Below, piece by piece: positions 6,354 to 14,240 of a stretch of 20,629 nucleotides of DNA. The stretch comes from a virus. Under the pieces are notes generated by a model. That model was given only the letters and a program-made list of their open reading frames with translations. It was not told where the DNA came from and did not search any database. The stretch spans positions 1 through 20,629 of IMG/VR virus record IMGVR_UViG_3300049217_000180; one strand, written 5' to 3'. The first letter of the stretch is position 1, and each line of letters starts with the position of its first letter. The position numbers and the translations under genes were made by a program.

Positions 6354-8806
6354 CTGGCATGATCGACGCCTGGGCGATTGGCGTTACCCTTGAGGTTGAC
6401 GACCAACTGACCGGGCAGATGGATGGCATTGCCAGCCAGTTTGACGTGGTGCAGGTGGCGACCAACAAGATCAACGCGGCATTACGGATGATGCCGGGGC
6501 TGATAAACGATAGTGTTTCGGAATCCGCCGGCCTGGCGGCGAATTTTCAGGCGGCGGCTGCGAGCGCGCAGGCTATTCAGCGCGCGGTGGCGGGCGGGGG
6601 TGGGGGAGCGGCGGGCGGTGGCCGGAGTCAGGCTGCGAGCGTGGCGGCGGTGGACGACACGCGCTACTCCTATGCGCCACCCCCGCCGTCAGCGCCGCCA
6701 GCGCCACCCCAGCCGCCAGCGCCGCCGGCCGCGATGTTGGCTTTGCCGTCAGCGCCGGCCCCGCCGTCAGCGCCGCCAGCGCCACCCCAGCCGCCAGCGC
6801 CGCCGGCCGCGATGTTGGCTTTGCCGGCACCCAGCGGGCGCGTGTTCTACGTTGACGCGTATGGGGATGTGATGATTCCCACCAAGTTCAAGGCTCCTGG
6901 CTTTGATCTTGTGGCGCCACCGGGTAGCCGGCCGAGTGGGCCGGAGTCCTGGCCGTATTCAGGCGATACGGGATATGCGCCACCCCCGCCGGCAGCACCC
7001 CCACCCCCGCCGCCAGGAACGGCGCTGACGGCGTATTACAAAGGCGGCACGTGGACCTATGGTGATAATGGGGATGGTGGTGACGGCGGTGGTTTCGTGC
7101 CGCCTGGCGTTGTTCCTGGTGGAACTGGCGGCGGGGGTGAGCCAAGTCATGCTGATTTGCTGGGAGCGTATTTCTACGGCCGGTTGATCGGCGGGATGGC
7201 GCTGAAAACCGTGACCGGGCCATTTGATGCCGCAGCGAGCGTGGCGCAGAAATTGCAGATTATGGAGTCGGCCGGCATGACGCCGGACCAAGCGCAGGCG
7301 GCTTATGCGCAGGCTTCCGCGCTGCGCAGCCAAGCGCAATACGCCACGTTGACGCTGGACGAATTGCTGTCCATGAATACCAGCGCGTTTGTTGTTTCGC
7401 GTAGCGCGGATGTAGCCAATGGGTTGATGCCGACGCTGGCAAATGCCACGACGATTCTAAAAGGCCGCGGCGAAATGGATGCGGCGGCCAGTCTGTTGCA
7501 GTTGATTCGCTCGGGTGACTTGGTTGGTGCGCTGAACTCGCTCAACCCTGACGGCAGCGTGAATGACCAGCCGATGGTGAATTTCATCACCACCGCCGTA
7601 AAGGCAATGAGCGTGATGCCGCCGGGTGAAACGGTGGACGCTACACAAGTTTTACGGCTGTATCAGAACCTTGGTCCTGCGGCACGCGCGCTTAGCCCGG
7701 AAGGGCAAACGGCGGTGCTGGCGCTGGCTATGTCCATGGGGCAATTGAAAGCCGGCACTGGCATCAGTCAGGACTTCAAAGAGCTTGTGGGCGGCAAGAT
7801 GTCCATGGGTGTGGAGGATGTTATGGCCCAGGCGGGGTTGATCAACACCAAAGGTGCGGTGCGGCATGGGCAGTATGTGACGCTGGCTTCCGGTGCACTA
7901 AAAGACCAGGAACTATTCGATAGTGACCCGGTGGCATGGTTTGCCAAGGATTTTGCACCGAAATTCGGTGGTCTTGATAACAAAGACCAGACCACACTTC
8001 TGCACGGCATGTATGCCGCTTTCAACACGGCGCAGGGTTCGCGCGCCGCTGCGGATTCGGCCTATAACTTCAACATGATAATGCGGATTGTGCAGGCGGC
8101 GGAAAATCAACCGGCACTTTCCGCACTTGCTGGTGGGTTTAACACGACTCCGATAGGCAGCCGCACGGCCGCCGGCTCTGCCACCAACGCCATTCTGGTT
8201 ACGGTGGGAGATTCTATTATGAATCCCTTGCAGTCTTTTTTGACCGGATACACCAAGGCGATTAATTCGGTGAACAGGGCGGCGCAGAAACATCCACTTG
8301 AAACGGACGTAACAATTGCTGGCGGGGTTGGTGCTGCTTTTTATGGTCTGTTAAAATTATGGGGACAGACGAAATTTCCATTTTCCGACAGCGCACGAGG
8401 CGCGGCTACCTGGACTGAATCCACTGCATTGGCGGGGTGGAAAAAGCTAAACGATAGCATTAAATTTGTGGAGCGTTTGGCCGGCGGTTCTAAAGATGCT
8501 GATTTTATTGGCACTGAAACGGCCAGTAAAGCCCTGGGGCCGGCATCATTAGCGGTGGCGATTGCTGCGGCTCTGCATGAAATGCAATCAAAAGATTTCA
8601 AACGTGGGTTGGATGCTTTGGCTGGCGGTGACGCCGCGGTTGTGCCGGTTTCTGACGCCCCGCTGGTACAAGCCATTGAACGGCAAACTGAGAAATTGGT
8701 GCGGGCAATCACGGGATCGGCTGCACCATCTACGATGCCGACAGGGCCGGCACAGCCGCCGGCATCGGCACAGATGCCTAATCCGGGGAGGGCGTTGCGG
8801 CCATGA
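6350..8806 (+). CDS. Tail tape measure protein with duplicated proline-rich insert
   Basis: At 818 residues it is the longest gene, placed right after the chaperones as expected. Residues 1-100 are helical and Ala-rich. Residues about 103-265 are a Pro/Gly-rich, low-complexity segment. It contains two copies of a PPSAPPAPPQPPAPPAAMLALP unit and two YAPPPP tracts (Tyr108 and Tyr209), plus a poly-Gly patch. Residues about 270-818 are Ala/Gln/Leu-rich and helical, with hydrophobic stretches near 645-665 (VTIAGGVGAAFYGLLKLWG) and 725-740, as seen in tape measures that insert into the host membrane. It sets tail length by spanning the tube lumen. If only the helical core (about 550-650 residues) counts, a tail of roughly 80-100 nm follows at 0.15 nm per residue (inference). 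Confidence 0.8.
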   Translation: MTGMIDAWAIGVTLEVDDQLTGQMDGIASQFDVVQVATNKINAALRMMPGLINDSVSESAGLAANFQAAAASAQAIQRAVAGGGGGAAGGGRSQAASVAAVDDTRYSYAPPPPSAPPAPPQPPAPPAAMLALPSAPAPPSAPPAPPQPPAPPAAMLALPAPSGRVFYVDAYGDVMIPTKFKAPGFDLVAPPGSRPSGPESWPYSGDTGYAPPPPAAPPPPPPGTALTAYYKGGTWTYGDNGDGGDGGGFVPPGVVPGGTGGGGEPSHADLLGAYFYGRLIGGMALKTVTGPFDAAASVAQKLQIMESAGMTPDQAQAAYAQASALRSQAQYATLTLDELLSMNTSAFVVSRSADVANGLMPTLANATTILKGRGEMDAAASLLQLIRSGDLVGALNSLNPDGSVNDQPMVNFITTAVKAMSVMPPGETVDATQVLRLYQNLGPAARALSPEGQTAVLALAMSMGQLKAGTGISQDFKELVGGKMSMGVEDVMAQAGLINTKGAVRHGQYVTLASGALKDQELFDSDPVAWFAKDFAPKFGGLDNKDQTTLLHGMYAAFNTAQGSRAAADSAYNFNMIMRIVQAAENQPALSALAGGFNTTPIGSRTAAGSATNAILVTVGDSIMNPLQSFLTGYTKAINSVNRAAQKHPLETDVTIAGGVGAAFYGLLKLWGQTKFPFSDSARGAATWTESTALAGWKKLNDSIKFVERLAGGSKDADFIGTETASKALGPASLAVAIAAALHEMQSKDFKRGLDALAGGDAAVVPVSDAPLVQAIERQTEKLVRAITGSAAPSTMPTGPAQPPASAQMPNPGRALRP
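6681..6826 (+). repeat. 68-bp perfect direct repeat inside the tape measure gene
   Basis: Positions 6681-6748 and 6759-6826 read identically (68 bp, period 78 bp, i.e. 26 codons, in frame). The unit encodes the proline-rich PPSAPPAPPQPPAPPAAMLALP segment. Complete identity, including third codon positions, indicates a recent in-frame duplication. Confidence 0.9.
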
Positions 8807-9636
8807 GTGGGATTCTTGATGCTATTACAGCCGCCGGGCAATTGTTCGGTGGATATGGGGTTGTCACGCTCGGGCCGGTGCAGCTTACCGGCTCGATGCT
8901 GCCGGCGAGTATCAGCATCGGCGGCAGCCAGGCGCTCACCGTGCATAAATTACCCGGCGGCGCGCGCATCATTGACGCGATGGGGCAGGACGATTCCATC
9001 ATCGGGTGGAACGCGTTGCTGGACACGGCTGAAGCCAGTACCACGGCGCGGTTGCTGGATAAGGTGCGGCGCAGCGGCGTTGCCATTACGCTGGCGTGGG
9101 ATGTGTATTCCTACCAAGTGATCTTGAGCAAGTTCATCTGCGAGACGCGGCTGGTGCCGCCGATGAAGTATAGCATTGAACTGACGGTGAAGAATGATTC
9201 CACTTTGGTTGCCGGAATCACGCCGACATCCATGGCGCTGCAACTAGCCGGCGACCTAACGAGCGGAAACGTTCTTGGTGTGCTTTCCACCGTGAGCCAG
9301 GGGCTTGTGGGAAATACCGTAGGGGCGGCGCAGACGGCATCGGCGGCGACGGGTGCCACGACATACGGCACGGCCGCCTACAACGCCGCCGTGGGTGCTG
9401 TGGCGACCGCGCAGACGGCAATTGAAGGCGCCGTGACCTATGCGAATGGCGCGCTGGCGCCATTGGGTACGAATATTGGTGCGGTGAGCGCCGCGGCGCC
9501 GGCGGCGCTTGATGTCGTAAGTCTGGATGGACAATTCACGCAGGCCGTGACCGCGGCGGGTGATCTTGCCAACCTTTCGGCGGCGCAGGGTTATGTGGCG
9601 CGGGCCGCACAAAATTTGGGAAGGGCAAGTGCATGA
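8803..9636 (+). CDS. Baseplate/tail hub protein following the tape measure
   Basis: The 277-residue protein overlaps the tape measure gene by ATGA. The N-terminal 130 residues form a conserved-looking beta domain with VHKLPGGARIIDAMG (from His48), then DDSIIGWNALL and VAITLAWDVYSYQVILSKF. I recognise this pattern from phage proteins placed between the tape measure and LysM/gpD genes. The back half (about 140-277) is Ala/Thr-rich and helical. It probably sits at the tail tip where the tape measure ends and the hub begins. This matches the slot of the Mu gp43/DNA-circularisation-N type proteins, though I cannot confirm that family from motifs. Confidence 0.55.
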   Translation: MSGILDAITAAGQLFGGYGVVTLGPVQLTGSMLPASISIGGSQALTVHKLPGGARIIDAMGQDDSIIGWNALLDTAEASTTARLLDKVRRSGVAITLAWDVYSYQVILSKFICETRLVPPMKYSIELTVKNDSTLVAGITPTSMALQLAGDLTSGNVLGVLSTVSQGLVGNTVGAAQTASAATGATTYGTAAYNAAVGAVATAQTAIEGAVTYANGALAPLGTNIGAVSAAAPAALDVVSLDGQFTQAVTAAGDLANLSAAQGYVARAAQNLGRASA

Positions 9637-9878
9637 GGGGTGAAATTTCATATTGGCTGCCGGGTGGGTTGCGTGTTGTTTATTCGGGTAGCCCCAAACC
9701 GCTATGGCGTTGGCTATGGATGACATTACCATCGTATTTCTACGCATGGCAGCTTTGGATTGCTGTTTTTTATATATTGGCCTCTCAAAGACTGGCAGAA
9801 AAGGTTGCGCACCATGAGCCAAAAGATAACGGTGACGGGGACGGATTGTTTTGCTCTTGCTGCCCAAAACCTGAGTGA
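9633..9878 (+). CDS. Possible small membrane protein within the baseplate operon
   Basis: The 81-codon frame starts in an ATGA overlap with the hub gene and has GGGAAGGG upstream, so initiation is plausible. Residues 22-50 are rich in Trp, Leu, Tyr and Phe (PLWRWLWMTLPSYFYAWQLWIAVFYILA) and could form one membrane segment. The C-terminal 22 codons overlap the next gene in another frame and are acidic with CSCC. No homologue comes to mind. It may be genuine, or only a coupling frame that brings ribosomes to the LysM gene at 9814. Confidence 0.4.
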   Translation: MRGEISYWLPGGLRVVYSGSPKPLWRWLWMTLPSYFYAWQLWIAVFYILASQRLAEKVAHHEPKDNGDGDGLFCSCCPKPE

Positions 9879-10005
9879 CGCCACGCAATTTTACCGCATT
9901 ATGGTGGAGAATGATTTGACGGACCCGGAAATTACCGGCGCCCCCGTCACTATCATCATTCCTGACCAAGTGGCGGAATCTACCGGCGGCGTGCCTGGAC
10001 AATAA
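9814..10005 (+). CDS. LysM-like tail protein (gpX-like)
   Basis: The 63-residue product fits the small LysM-like baseplate proteins of contractile tails. DCFALAAQNLSDATQFYRIM looks like the LysM helix pair, and ENDLTDPEITGAPVTIIIP gives the 'NxLxDP...TG...IxIP' closing strand. Such proteins bridge tape measure end, tube and gpD hub. I chose ATG 9814 because the fold begins there, with AAAGG upstream; in-frame TTG at 9760 would add non-LysM sequence. It overlaps the preceding small ORF by 65 bp. The gpD-like hub gene follows after 21 bp. Confidence 0.65.
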   Translation: MSQKITVTGTDCFALAAQNLSDATQFYRIMVENDLTDPEITGAPVTIIIPDQVAESTGGVPGQ

Positions 10006-10026
10006 CCATGAAACGGAGACTGGCGC

Positions 10027-11142
10027 GTGAGTGGAACGGTAAATTCGCCGCGCTACCGGCTGACAATGAATGGCACGGCGCTGGATGGGGTGACGAAACT
10101 GAATGTGACACTGGCCAACACGTTCCAGATCGCCAAGTTCTCCCTCACAAAGGCGTTTGCGCAGAACGATGCGTTCCCCGCGGCGTGGTGGGCGGGGACG
10201 GCGAATAAGACTATGCTGGTGATTATTGAACTCAGCACGGACGGGCAGACCTATACGGAGGTGCTGCGCGGGAATGTGGACAGCCACCGCCTGGACCTTG
10301 TGGATAATAGCGTGAGCGTGGCGGGGCGTGACCTGGCCGCATTGTTTACCGACACTCGCACCGTGGCGACGTACCGCAACCAGACGCCCAGCGAGATTGC
10401 GCAGACATTGGCCAGCGACCACGGGCTGCAATGCGTCGTTGACGCCGCGCCCAGCACCGTGTTTGCCGGCCGCATTTATGACCAGGACCACGACAAAATT
10501 GCCAACGGGGATTTTTCCGACGCGACGAATGAATGGGATTTGCTATGCCGCCTGGGGGCGAGCATCGGGATAATTCCGTACATGCAGGCCGGCACGCTTT
10601 ATTTTCAATCCCCGTTGGCCAGTCCGCCAATTTATCAGGTGACGTTCACGCGCGATGAGGCGGGCGTGGCAGCCAATGTCAACGGCATTACCTTCGAGCG
10701 TCACATGACCGCAGCGCGTGACGTGGTGGTGACGGTGCAGAGCTGGAACAGCCGGAAGAAAAAATTGTTTTCCTCAACGGTGCGCAGCACCACCAAAACG
10801 CCGAGCACGGATTCCACGCTGAAGCCTTCAAAGTTTATTTTTCGGCCGGCAAATTTGAACCAAGCGCAATGTCTGGCGTTGGCGCAGCAAAAGGCGGCGG
10901 AGATTTCCACGCATGAGCGCAATATATCCGTGCGGGCGCCCAGCATTGTGATGCTGACGCCGCAGCATGTGGTGAGCGTGGCGGGCACCGGGACGGATTA
11001 TGACATGACCTATTACCCTCAGACGATTACCTATGATCTTAGTTTTGAGGGTGGTGGAACGACGAACATCATGGCGAAATTCTCATCTCCGGCCTATCTC
11101 TATGACAATGATTCTGGCGAACAGATTGGGGAAAGTGCATGA
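10027..11142 (+). CDS. Baseplate hub protein, gpD / T4 gp27 / Mu gp44-like
   Basis: The 371-residue protein starts with GTG, with CGGAGA upstream. It has the feature order of phage late-control D/gp27 hubs. First comes an N-terminal barrel (RYRLTMNGTALDGVTKLNVTL), then a second barrel segment with LRGNVDSHRLDLVDNSVSVAGRDLAALF. The insertion domain follows (PSEIAQTLASDHGL, then EWDLLCRLGASIGIIPYMQAGTLYF). The C-terminal barrel ends with HVVSVAGTGTDYDMTYYPQTITYDL. The trimer forms the adaptor between tube and spike. It is coupled by ATGA to the spike gene, the usual order. Confidence 0.78.
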   Translation: MSGTVNSPRYRLTMNGTALDGVTKLNVTLANTFQIAKFSLTKAFAQNDAFPAAWWAGTANKTMLVIIELSTDGQTYTEVLRGNVDSHRLDLVDNSVSVAGRDLAALFTDTRTVATYRNQTPSEIAQTLASDHGLQCVVDAAPSTVFAGRIYDQDHDKIANGDFSDATNEWDLLCRLGASIGIIPYMQAGTLYFQSPLASPPIYQVTFTRDEAGVAANVNGITFERHMTAARDVVVTVQSWNSRKKKLFSSTVRSTTKTPSTDSTLKPSKFIFRPANLNQAQCLALAQQKAAEISTHERNISVRAPSIVMLTPQHVVSVAGTGTDYDMTYYPQTITYDLSFEGGGTTNIMAKFSSPAYLYDNDSGEQIGESA

Positions 11143-11690
11143 GCCTTACGGGCGCCCAACGCAACGAGGTAATTGCGCTTATCGGTCAGTATGGCGCGAA
11201 CCGGCGCGGGCTGGTGTTGAGCTATCAGCCGCAGCCGCCGATGGCCAAGGTGCTTTTGCAGCCGGAGAACATTGAAACGGGCTGGTTGCCGGTGCTCTCT
11301 CCATGGGTGGGGAACGGCTGGGGGATGGTGGTGCCGCTGGCGCCGAATGACCAGGTGCTTTTGGTGTGCGAGGATGCGGACGGCGCAAATTATGCGATCA
11401 AGGGCCGGTATTATTCGGACGTGGATGTGACGCCTGGAACGCAACCCGTGGCGGGAGAGTGTTTCATGCAATCAGAATCCGGCGCGCAGCTTTACTTCAA
11501 GTCAGATGGAACCATTCAGATTGTAGCCGGAACAGTGAATATCACCGGTAATTTGCAGGTGACGGGTGAAGTGTACCGTGGCTATGGTACGGGCGACCAG
11601 GTTTCTCTTGGCGGACACAAACATACGCAGCCCAATGATACGCATGGCGACACGGAGCAGCCCACCAACGAACCAACAGCGGGGACATGA
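11139..11690 (+). CDS. Baseplate spike protein, gpV / Mu gp45-like
   Basis: The 183-residue protein has an OB-fold-like N-terminal half (residues 20-110: VLSYQPQPPMAKVLLQ, then GMVVPLAPNDQVLLV). It continues into a short beta-helix with repeating strands (AQLYFKSDGTIQIVAGTVNITGNLQVTGEV). The C-terminal apex reads GGHKHTQPNDTHGD followed by a Thr/Pro/Glu tail. The HxH with a nearby His is the arrangement that holds the metal ion at the tip of P2 gpV-type spikes. It would be the membrane-piercing needle. Coupled by ATGA to gpD-like upstream and gpW-like downstream. Confidence 0.78.
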   Translation: MSLTGAQRNEVIALIGQYGANRRGLVLSYQPQPPMAKVLLQPENIETGWLPVLSPWVGNGWGMVVPLAPNDQVLLVCEDADGANYAIKGRYYSDVDVTPGTQPVAGECFMQSESGAQLYFKSDGTIQIVAGTVNITGNLQVTGEVYRGYGTGDQVSLGGHKHTQPNDTHGDTEQPTNEPTAGT

Positions 11691-12058
11691 TGGGAGATAT
11701 TTCTCACACCTTTGGAAACGATATTGATTTAAGCGCATCGGCTGATTTGCTATATGTGGATGGTACAACGGAAGTTCAGCAACGGATTATCCGCAGGTTG
11801 CTGACTGCCGCCGGGGATTATCTGTGGCATCTTGATTATGGCGGATCGCTTGGGCAGTTTGTTGGGCAACCAGCCAACCAAAGCGCAATTGAAAATGTTA
11901 TTCAAGGACAAATCTACCAAGAAGAAACCGTGGCGCAAGTTCCGCTGGCCAAGGTGAGGACGCATGTTGCCAATGATGGCACCGTGACCGCAAGTATCGT
12001 ATATGTGGACGCCGCAACCGGCGCCGTGCAAACCCTCTCTTTTCCGCTTGGACAATGA
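11687..12058 (+). CDS. Baseplate wedge protein, gpW / T4 gp25-like
   Basis: The 123-residue product has the gp25 signature layout: an N-terminal strand, VQQRIIRRLLTAAGDYLWHLDYGGSLGQFVG (about residues 30-60), and a later strand region (TVTASIVYVDAATGAVQTLSF). The 'RI.RRLLT..G.Y.w....GS' core is characteristic. It joins the baseplate wedge to the sheath base. ATGATG offers two possible starts (11687 or 11690); I took the first, which overlaps the spike stop as ATGA. Confidence 0.75.
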   Translation: MMGDISHTFGNDIDLSASADLLYVDGTTEVQQRIIRRLLTAAGDYLWHLDYGGSLGQFVGQPANQSAIENVIQGQIYQEETVAQVPLAKVRTHVANDGTVTASIVYVDAATGAVQTLSFPLGQ

Positions 12059-12059
12059 C

Positions 12060-13244
12060 ATGCAGCTTTCGCTTTTGAACAAGGACCAAGTGACGGCAAA
12101 CATGGCCGCCGCCGTTCAAGCCCAGGCTAGCGCGTTTGGGTTCACCATTTCTGTGGCGCCAGGCAGTATTGTTTTGGCGATCCTAGAATCTGTGGCCGGC
12201 ATGTTTCTATGGCTGCAATGGTTGAACGTTTTGGTTCTGCAAACTGCCAGGTTGACCACCAGTAGCGGCGCGGATGTGGACTCATTTTGCAACGGTGATT
12301 TTGGATGCCCGCGATTGCCGGGCACCGCGGCGAGCGGGCCGGTTACGTTTGGCCGATATAGCACCACGAACATCGCTTACATTCCGGTTGGCACGAGTCT
12401 GAAAACCACGGATGGCTCGCAGAGCTTTACAGTTCTGGCGGATGCCACGAACGCCGCCTGGGTAGTGCCCAACACCACATATCCAAGCGGCGCATTCATG
12501 ATTGCGGCCGGGACTGCAAACCTGACATGCACAGCGCAGAATACCATAGTGGGCACGGCAGGCAATGTGCTTGCCAACACCATTGCATTGATCTCCACCG
12601 TGATCAACGGCGTGGACACGGTGACAAACGCCGCGGCGTTTACCAATGGTGCGAACGCTGAGACCGATGCAGCCTATAAGATTCGGTTTGGTTTGTTCCT
12701 GATCGGGCTGCAAAAAAGCACTATGGCGGCGGTTGAAAGCGCGGTGCTGGCGGTGAGCCAAAATTTGACATGCGCCGTGCTCAACAACTGCCAAGCAATC
12801 GGAGGCAGTTTTGCCGCCAGTTATTTTGTGGTGGCGGTTGATGATGGCAGCGGGGCCACGCCGAGCGGCACGATCAATGCTTGCGCCGCAGCGGTGGCGG
12901 CCACGCAAGGGCTTGGTGCGATGGGATATGTGGTGCAGGCCACGCCGGTTTTCGCCACTGTCGCGTTAACAATCACATGCGCGACGGCCGCGACAAAGAC
13001 GGCCACGACACCGCTCGTGCAGGCGGCGATTGCCTCCTATATCGGTGCGCTGCCGGTGGCGACGGTGCCGCCCAGCGGCGCGCCGGCGAACTCCTATCTC
13101 TCCTATGGCAAGCTGTTCTCTCTGGCGTTCGGAGCGAGCGCGAATGTGCTGGACGTGACCGCAGCAACTCTGAACGGAGGAACCGCGGATATTGGTGGCG
13201 CACCGGGGACGGTGGTTCGCCTTTCAAGCGTGACGGTGAGCTAA
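12060..13244 (+). CDS. Baseplate J-like protein (T4 gp6 / Mu gp47-like)
   Basis: The 394-residue product follows the gpW-like gene after 1 bp. Residues 1-80 form the N-terminal helical region with GSIVLAILESVAGMFLWLQWL and the conserved TSSGADVDSFCNGDFGCPRLPGT turn ('G.DLD.lg...G..R' in most J proteins). A beta domain follows (VTFGRYSTTNIAYIPVGTSLKT). NGANAETDAAYKIRFGLFLIG (about 215-235) is the 'G.d.EtDe.yR.R' hallmark. The C-terminal part holds the J alpha/beta region with LSYGKLFSLAFGASANVLDV. It forms the wedge ring of the baseplate. ATG 12060 is preferred over upstream in-frame codons that overlap gpW. Confidence 0.8.
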   Translation: MQLSLLNKDQVTANMAAAVQAQASAFGFTISVAPGSIVLAILESVAGMFLWLQWLNVLVLQTARLTTSSGADVDSFCNGDFGCPRLPGTAASGPVTFGRYSTTNIAYIPVGTSLKTTDGSQSFTVLADATNAAWVVPNTTYPSGAFMIAAGTANLTCTAQNTIVGTAGNVLANTIALISTVINGVDTVTNAAAFTNGANAETDAAYKIRFGLFLIGLQKSTMAAVESAVLAVSQNLTCAVLNNCQAIGGSFAASYFVVAVDDGSGATPSGTINACAAAVAATQGLGAMGYVVQATPVFATVALTITCATAATKTATTPLVQAAIASYIGALPVATVPPSGAPANSYLSYGKLFSLAFGASANVLDVTAATLNGGTADIGGAPGTVVRLSSVTVS

Positions 13245-13478
13245 ATGGTTCCCATACAAGATGTCATCCCAAACGGCCACATTCTGCATCGCTGCGGCGG
13301 TTGGCGTTTCAACCGGCAGGACATTGACCATGCCGATGATACGCCCGTGCTGTTGCACCGGGATGTGTTTCTCCCGTTTATGACTCATATTGATGGTCCA
13401 TTATGCCCGTGCGAGCCGGTTTTTATGCGCGCACAGGATGTGGCTGGTGCTTCCCCTTACCTTGGAGCTTGCAACTGA
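13245..13478 (+). CDS. Small Cys/His-rich protein of unknown function in the baseplate operon
   Basis: The 77-residue product starts immediately after the J-like stop (TAA then ATG) and overlaps the next start in TGATG, so it is firmly within the operon. It contains HILHRCGGWRF (residues 12-22), DIDHADD, HRDVFLPFMTHIDG and a CPCEP motif, with four Cys and several His that could bind a metal or form disulfides. I do not recognise the family. Its place between J and I suggests a wedge or fibre-attachment component. Confidence 0.55.
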   Translation: MVPIQDVIPNGHILHRCGGWRFNRQDIDHADDTPVLLHRDVFLPFMTHIDGPLCPCEPVFMRAQDVAGASPYLGACN

Positions 13479-14227
13479 TGGCTACTGGCGATCAAAGCGA
13501 TTTTGTCGGTAGGCTGCTCAGGCTGTTACCGTTTGGATGGTTTCCGGCGGTAGCGAATAATCTGCAATCGTTGCTGGCGGGGATCGCCAATGCGTTTTCC
13601 AGCATCTACGGCTCGATGAAGTTCACGCTGGCGCAGATGCGGGTTAATACCGCAAGCGGCGCGTGGCTTGACTTGGCGAGCAACGATTATTTTGGCGGCA
13701 TGTTGCCGCGGTTGCAATATGAGCCAGATACGCTTTTCCGGGCGCGAATCCTCTACAATATGACGGCGCCACGTGGAACCTTTGCCGGCATGAATGGGAT
13801 GCTGACACAGCTTACCGGGTATGTTCCGGTGATTGTGCAGCCAAACAACCCGGTGGTTTGTGGCGGCTTGGCCACGCCGGCAAACCCTGCGGCCGGCGGC
13901 GGCAGTTTGGCTTGCTATGATTCGGGCGCGGGTGGTGCTGGCTATATCGGATCGCTCACCATGCCAGGGCAGGTGTTCATTACCGTTGAGCGCCCCACAA
14001 CGGGTTGGGGAATTTATGGCGGTTTAAATGGCTTGGCCACACCGGCAACGCCGGCCATAGGCGGCGGGTATGGCCTAGCTACGCCGGGTAATGCGAGCGC
14101 TGGCGGCGGCTTTTTATGCTTGGCCGATGAGGCTAGTTTGCCTGGATATATCACGGATTCGTTCATTTACGAACAGGTGAATAACTGGATGCCGGCGGGC
14201 TTTGTCGGTTGGACTCGAATCACTTAA
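13478..14227 (+). CDS. Tail protein I-like baseplate wedge protein with Gly-rich repeats
   Basis: The 249-residue product starts at ATG 13478 (TGATG overlap, GGAG at 13464-13467). The N-terminal 120 residues resemble phage baseplate proteins of the gpI/DUF2612 sort: LLPFGWFPAVANNLQSLLAGIANAF, then ASGAWLDLASNDYFGGMLPRL, ARILYNMTAPRGTFAGMNGML and LTGYVPVIV. The second half carries three copies of a GLATPxxxxxGGG motif (residues about 130-142, 185-197 and 199-211) around a short VFITVERPTTGWG strand. It ends with YITDSFIYEQVNNWMPAGF, a common ending in this family. It links the wedge to the fibre encoded next. The domain assignment is by pattern and synteny. Confidence 0.62.
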   Translation: MATGDQSDFVGRLLRLLPFGWFPAVANNLQSLLAGIANAFSSIYGSMKFTLAQMRVNTASGAWLDLASNDYFGGMLPRLQYEPDTLFRARILYNMTAPRGTFAGMNGMLTQLTGYVPVIVQPNNPVVCGGLATPANPAAGGGSLACYDSGAGGAGYIGSLTMPGQVFITVERPTTGWGIYGGLNGLATPATPAIGGGYGLATPGNASAGGGFLCLADEASLPGYITDSFIYEQVNNWMPAGFVGWTRIT

Positions 14228-14240
14228 CGAAAGGTTTTCC

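Noticed and set aside
10008-10208. 66-codon plus-strand frame starting at ATG 10008
   Set aside because: It overlaps the gpD-like gene in another frame. The GTG at 10027 gives the recognised hub N-terminus.
9256-10491. 411-codon open frame on the minus strand
   Set aside because: It lies antisense to the hub, LysM and gpD-like genes, which have clear family features. Its product is His/Arg/Gly-rich and low in structure, typical of a GC-rich antisense shadow.
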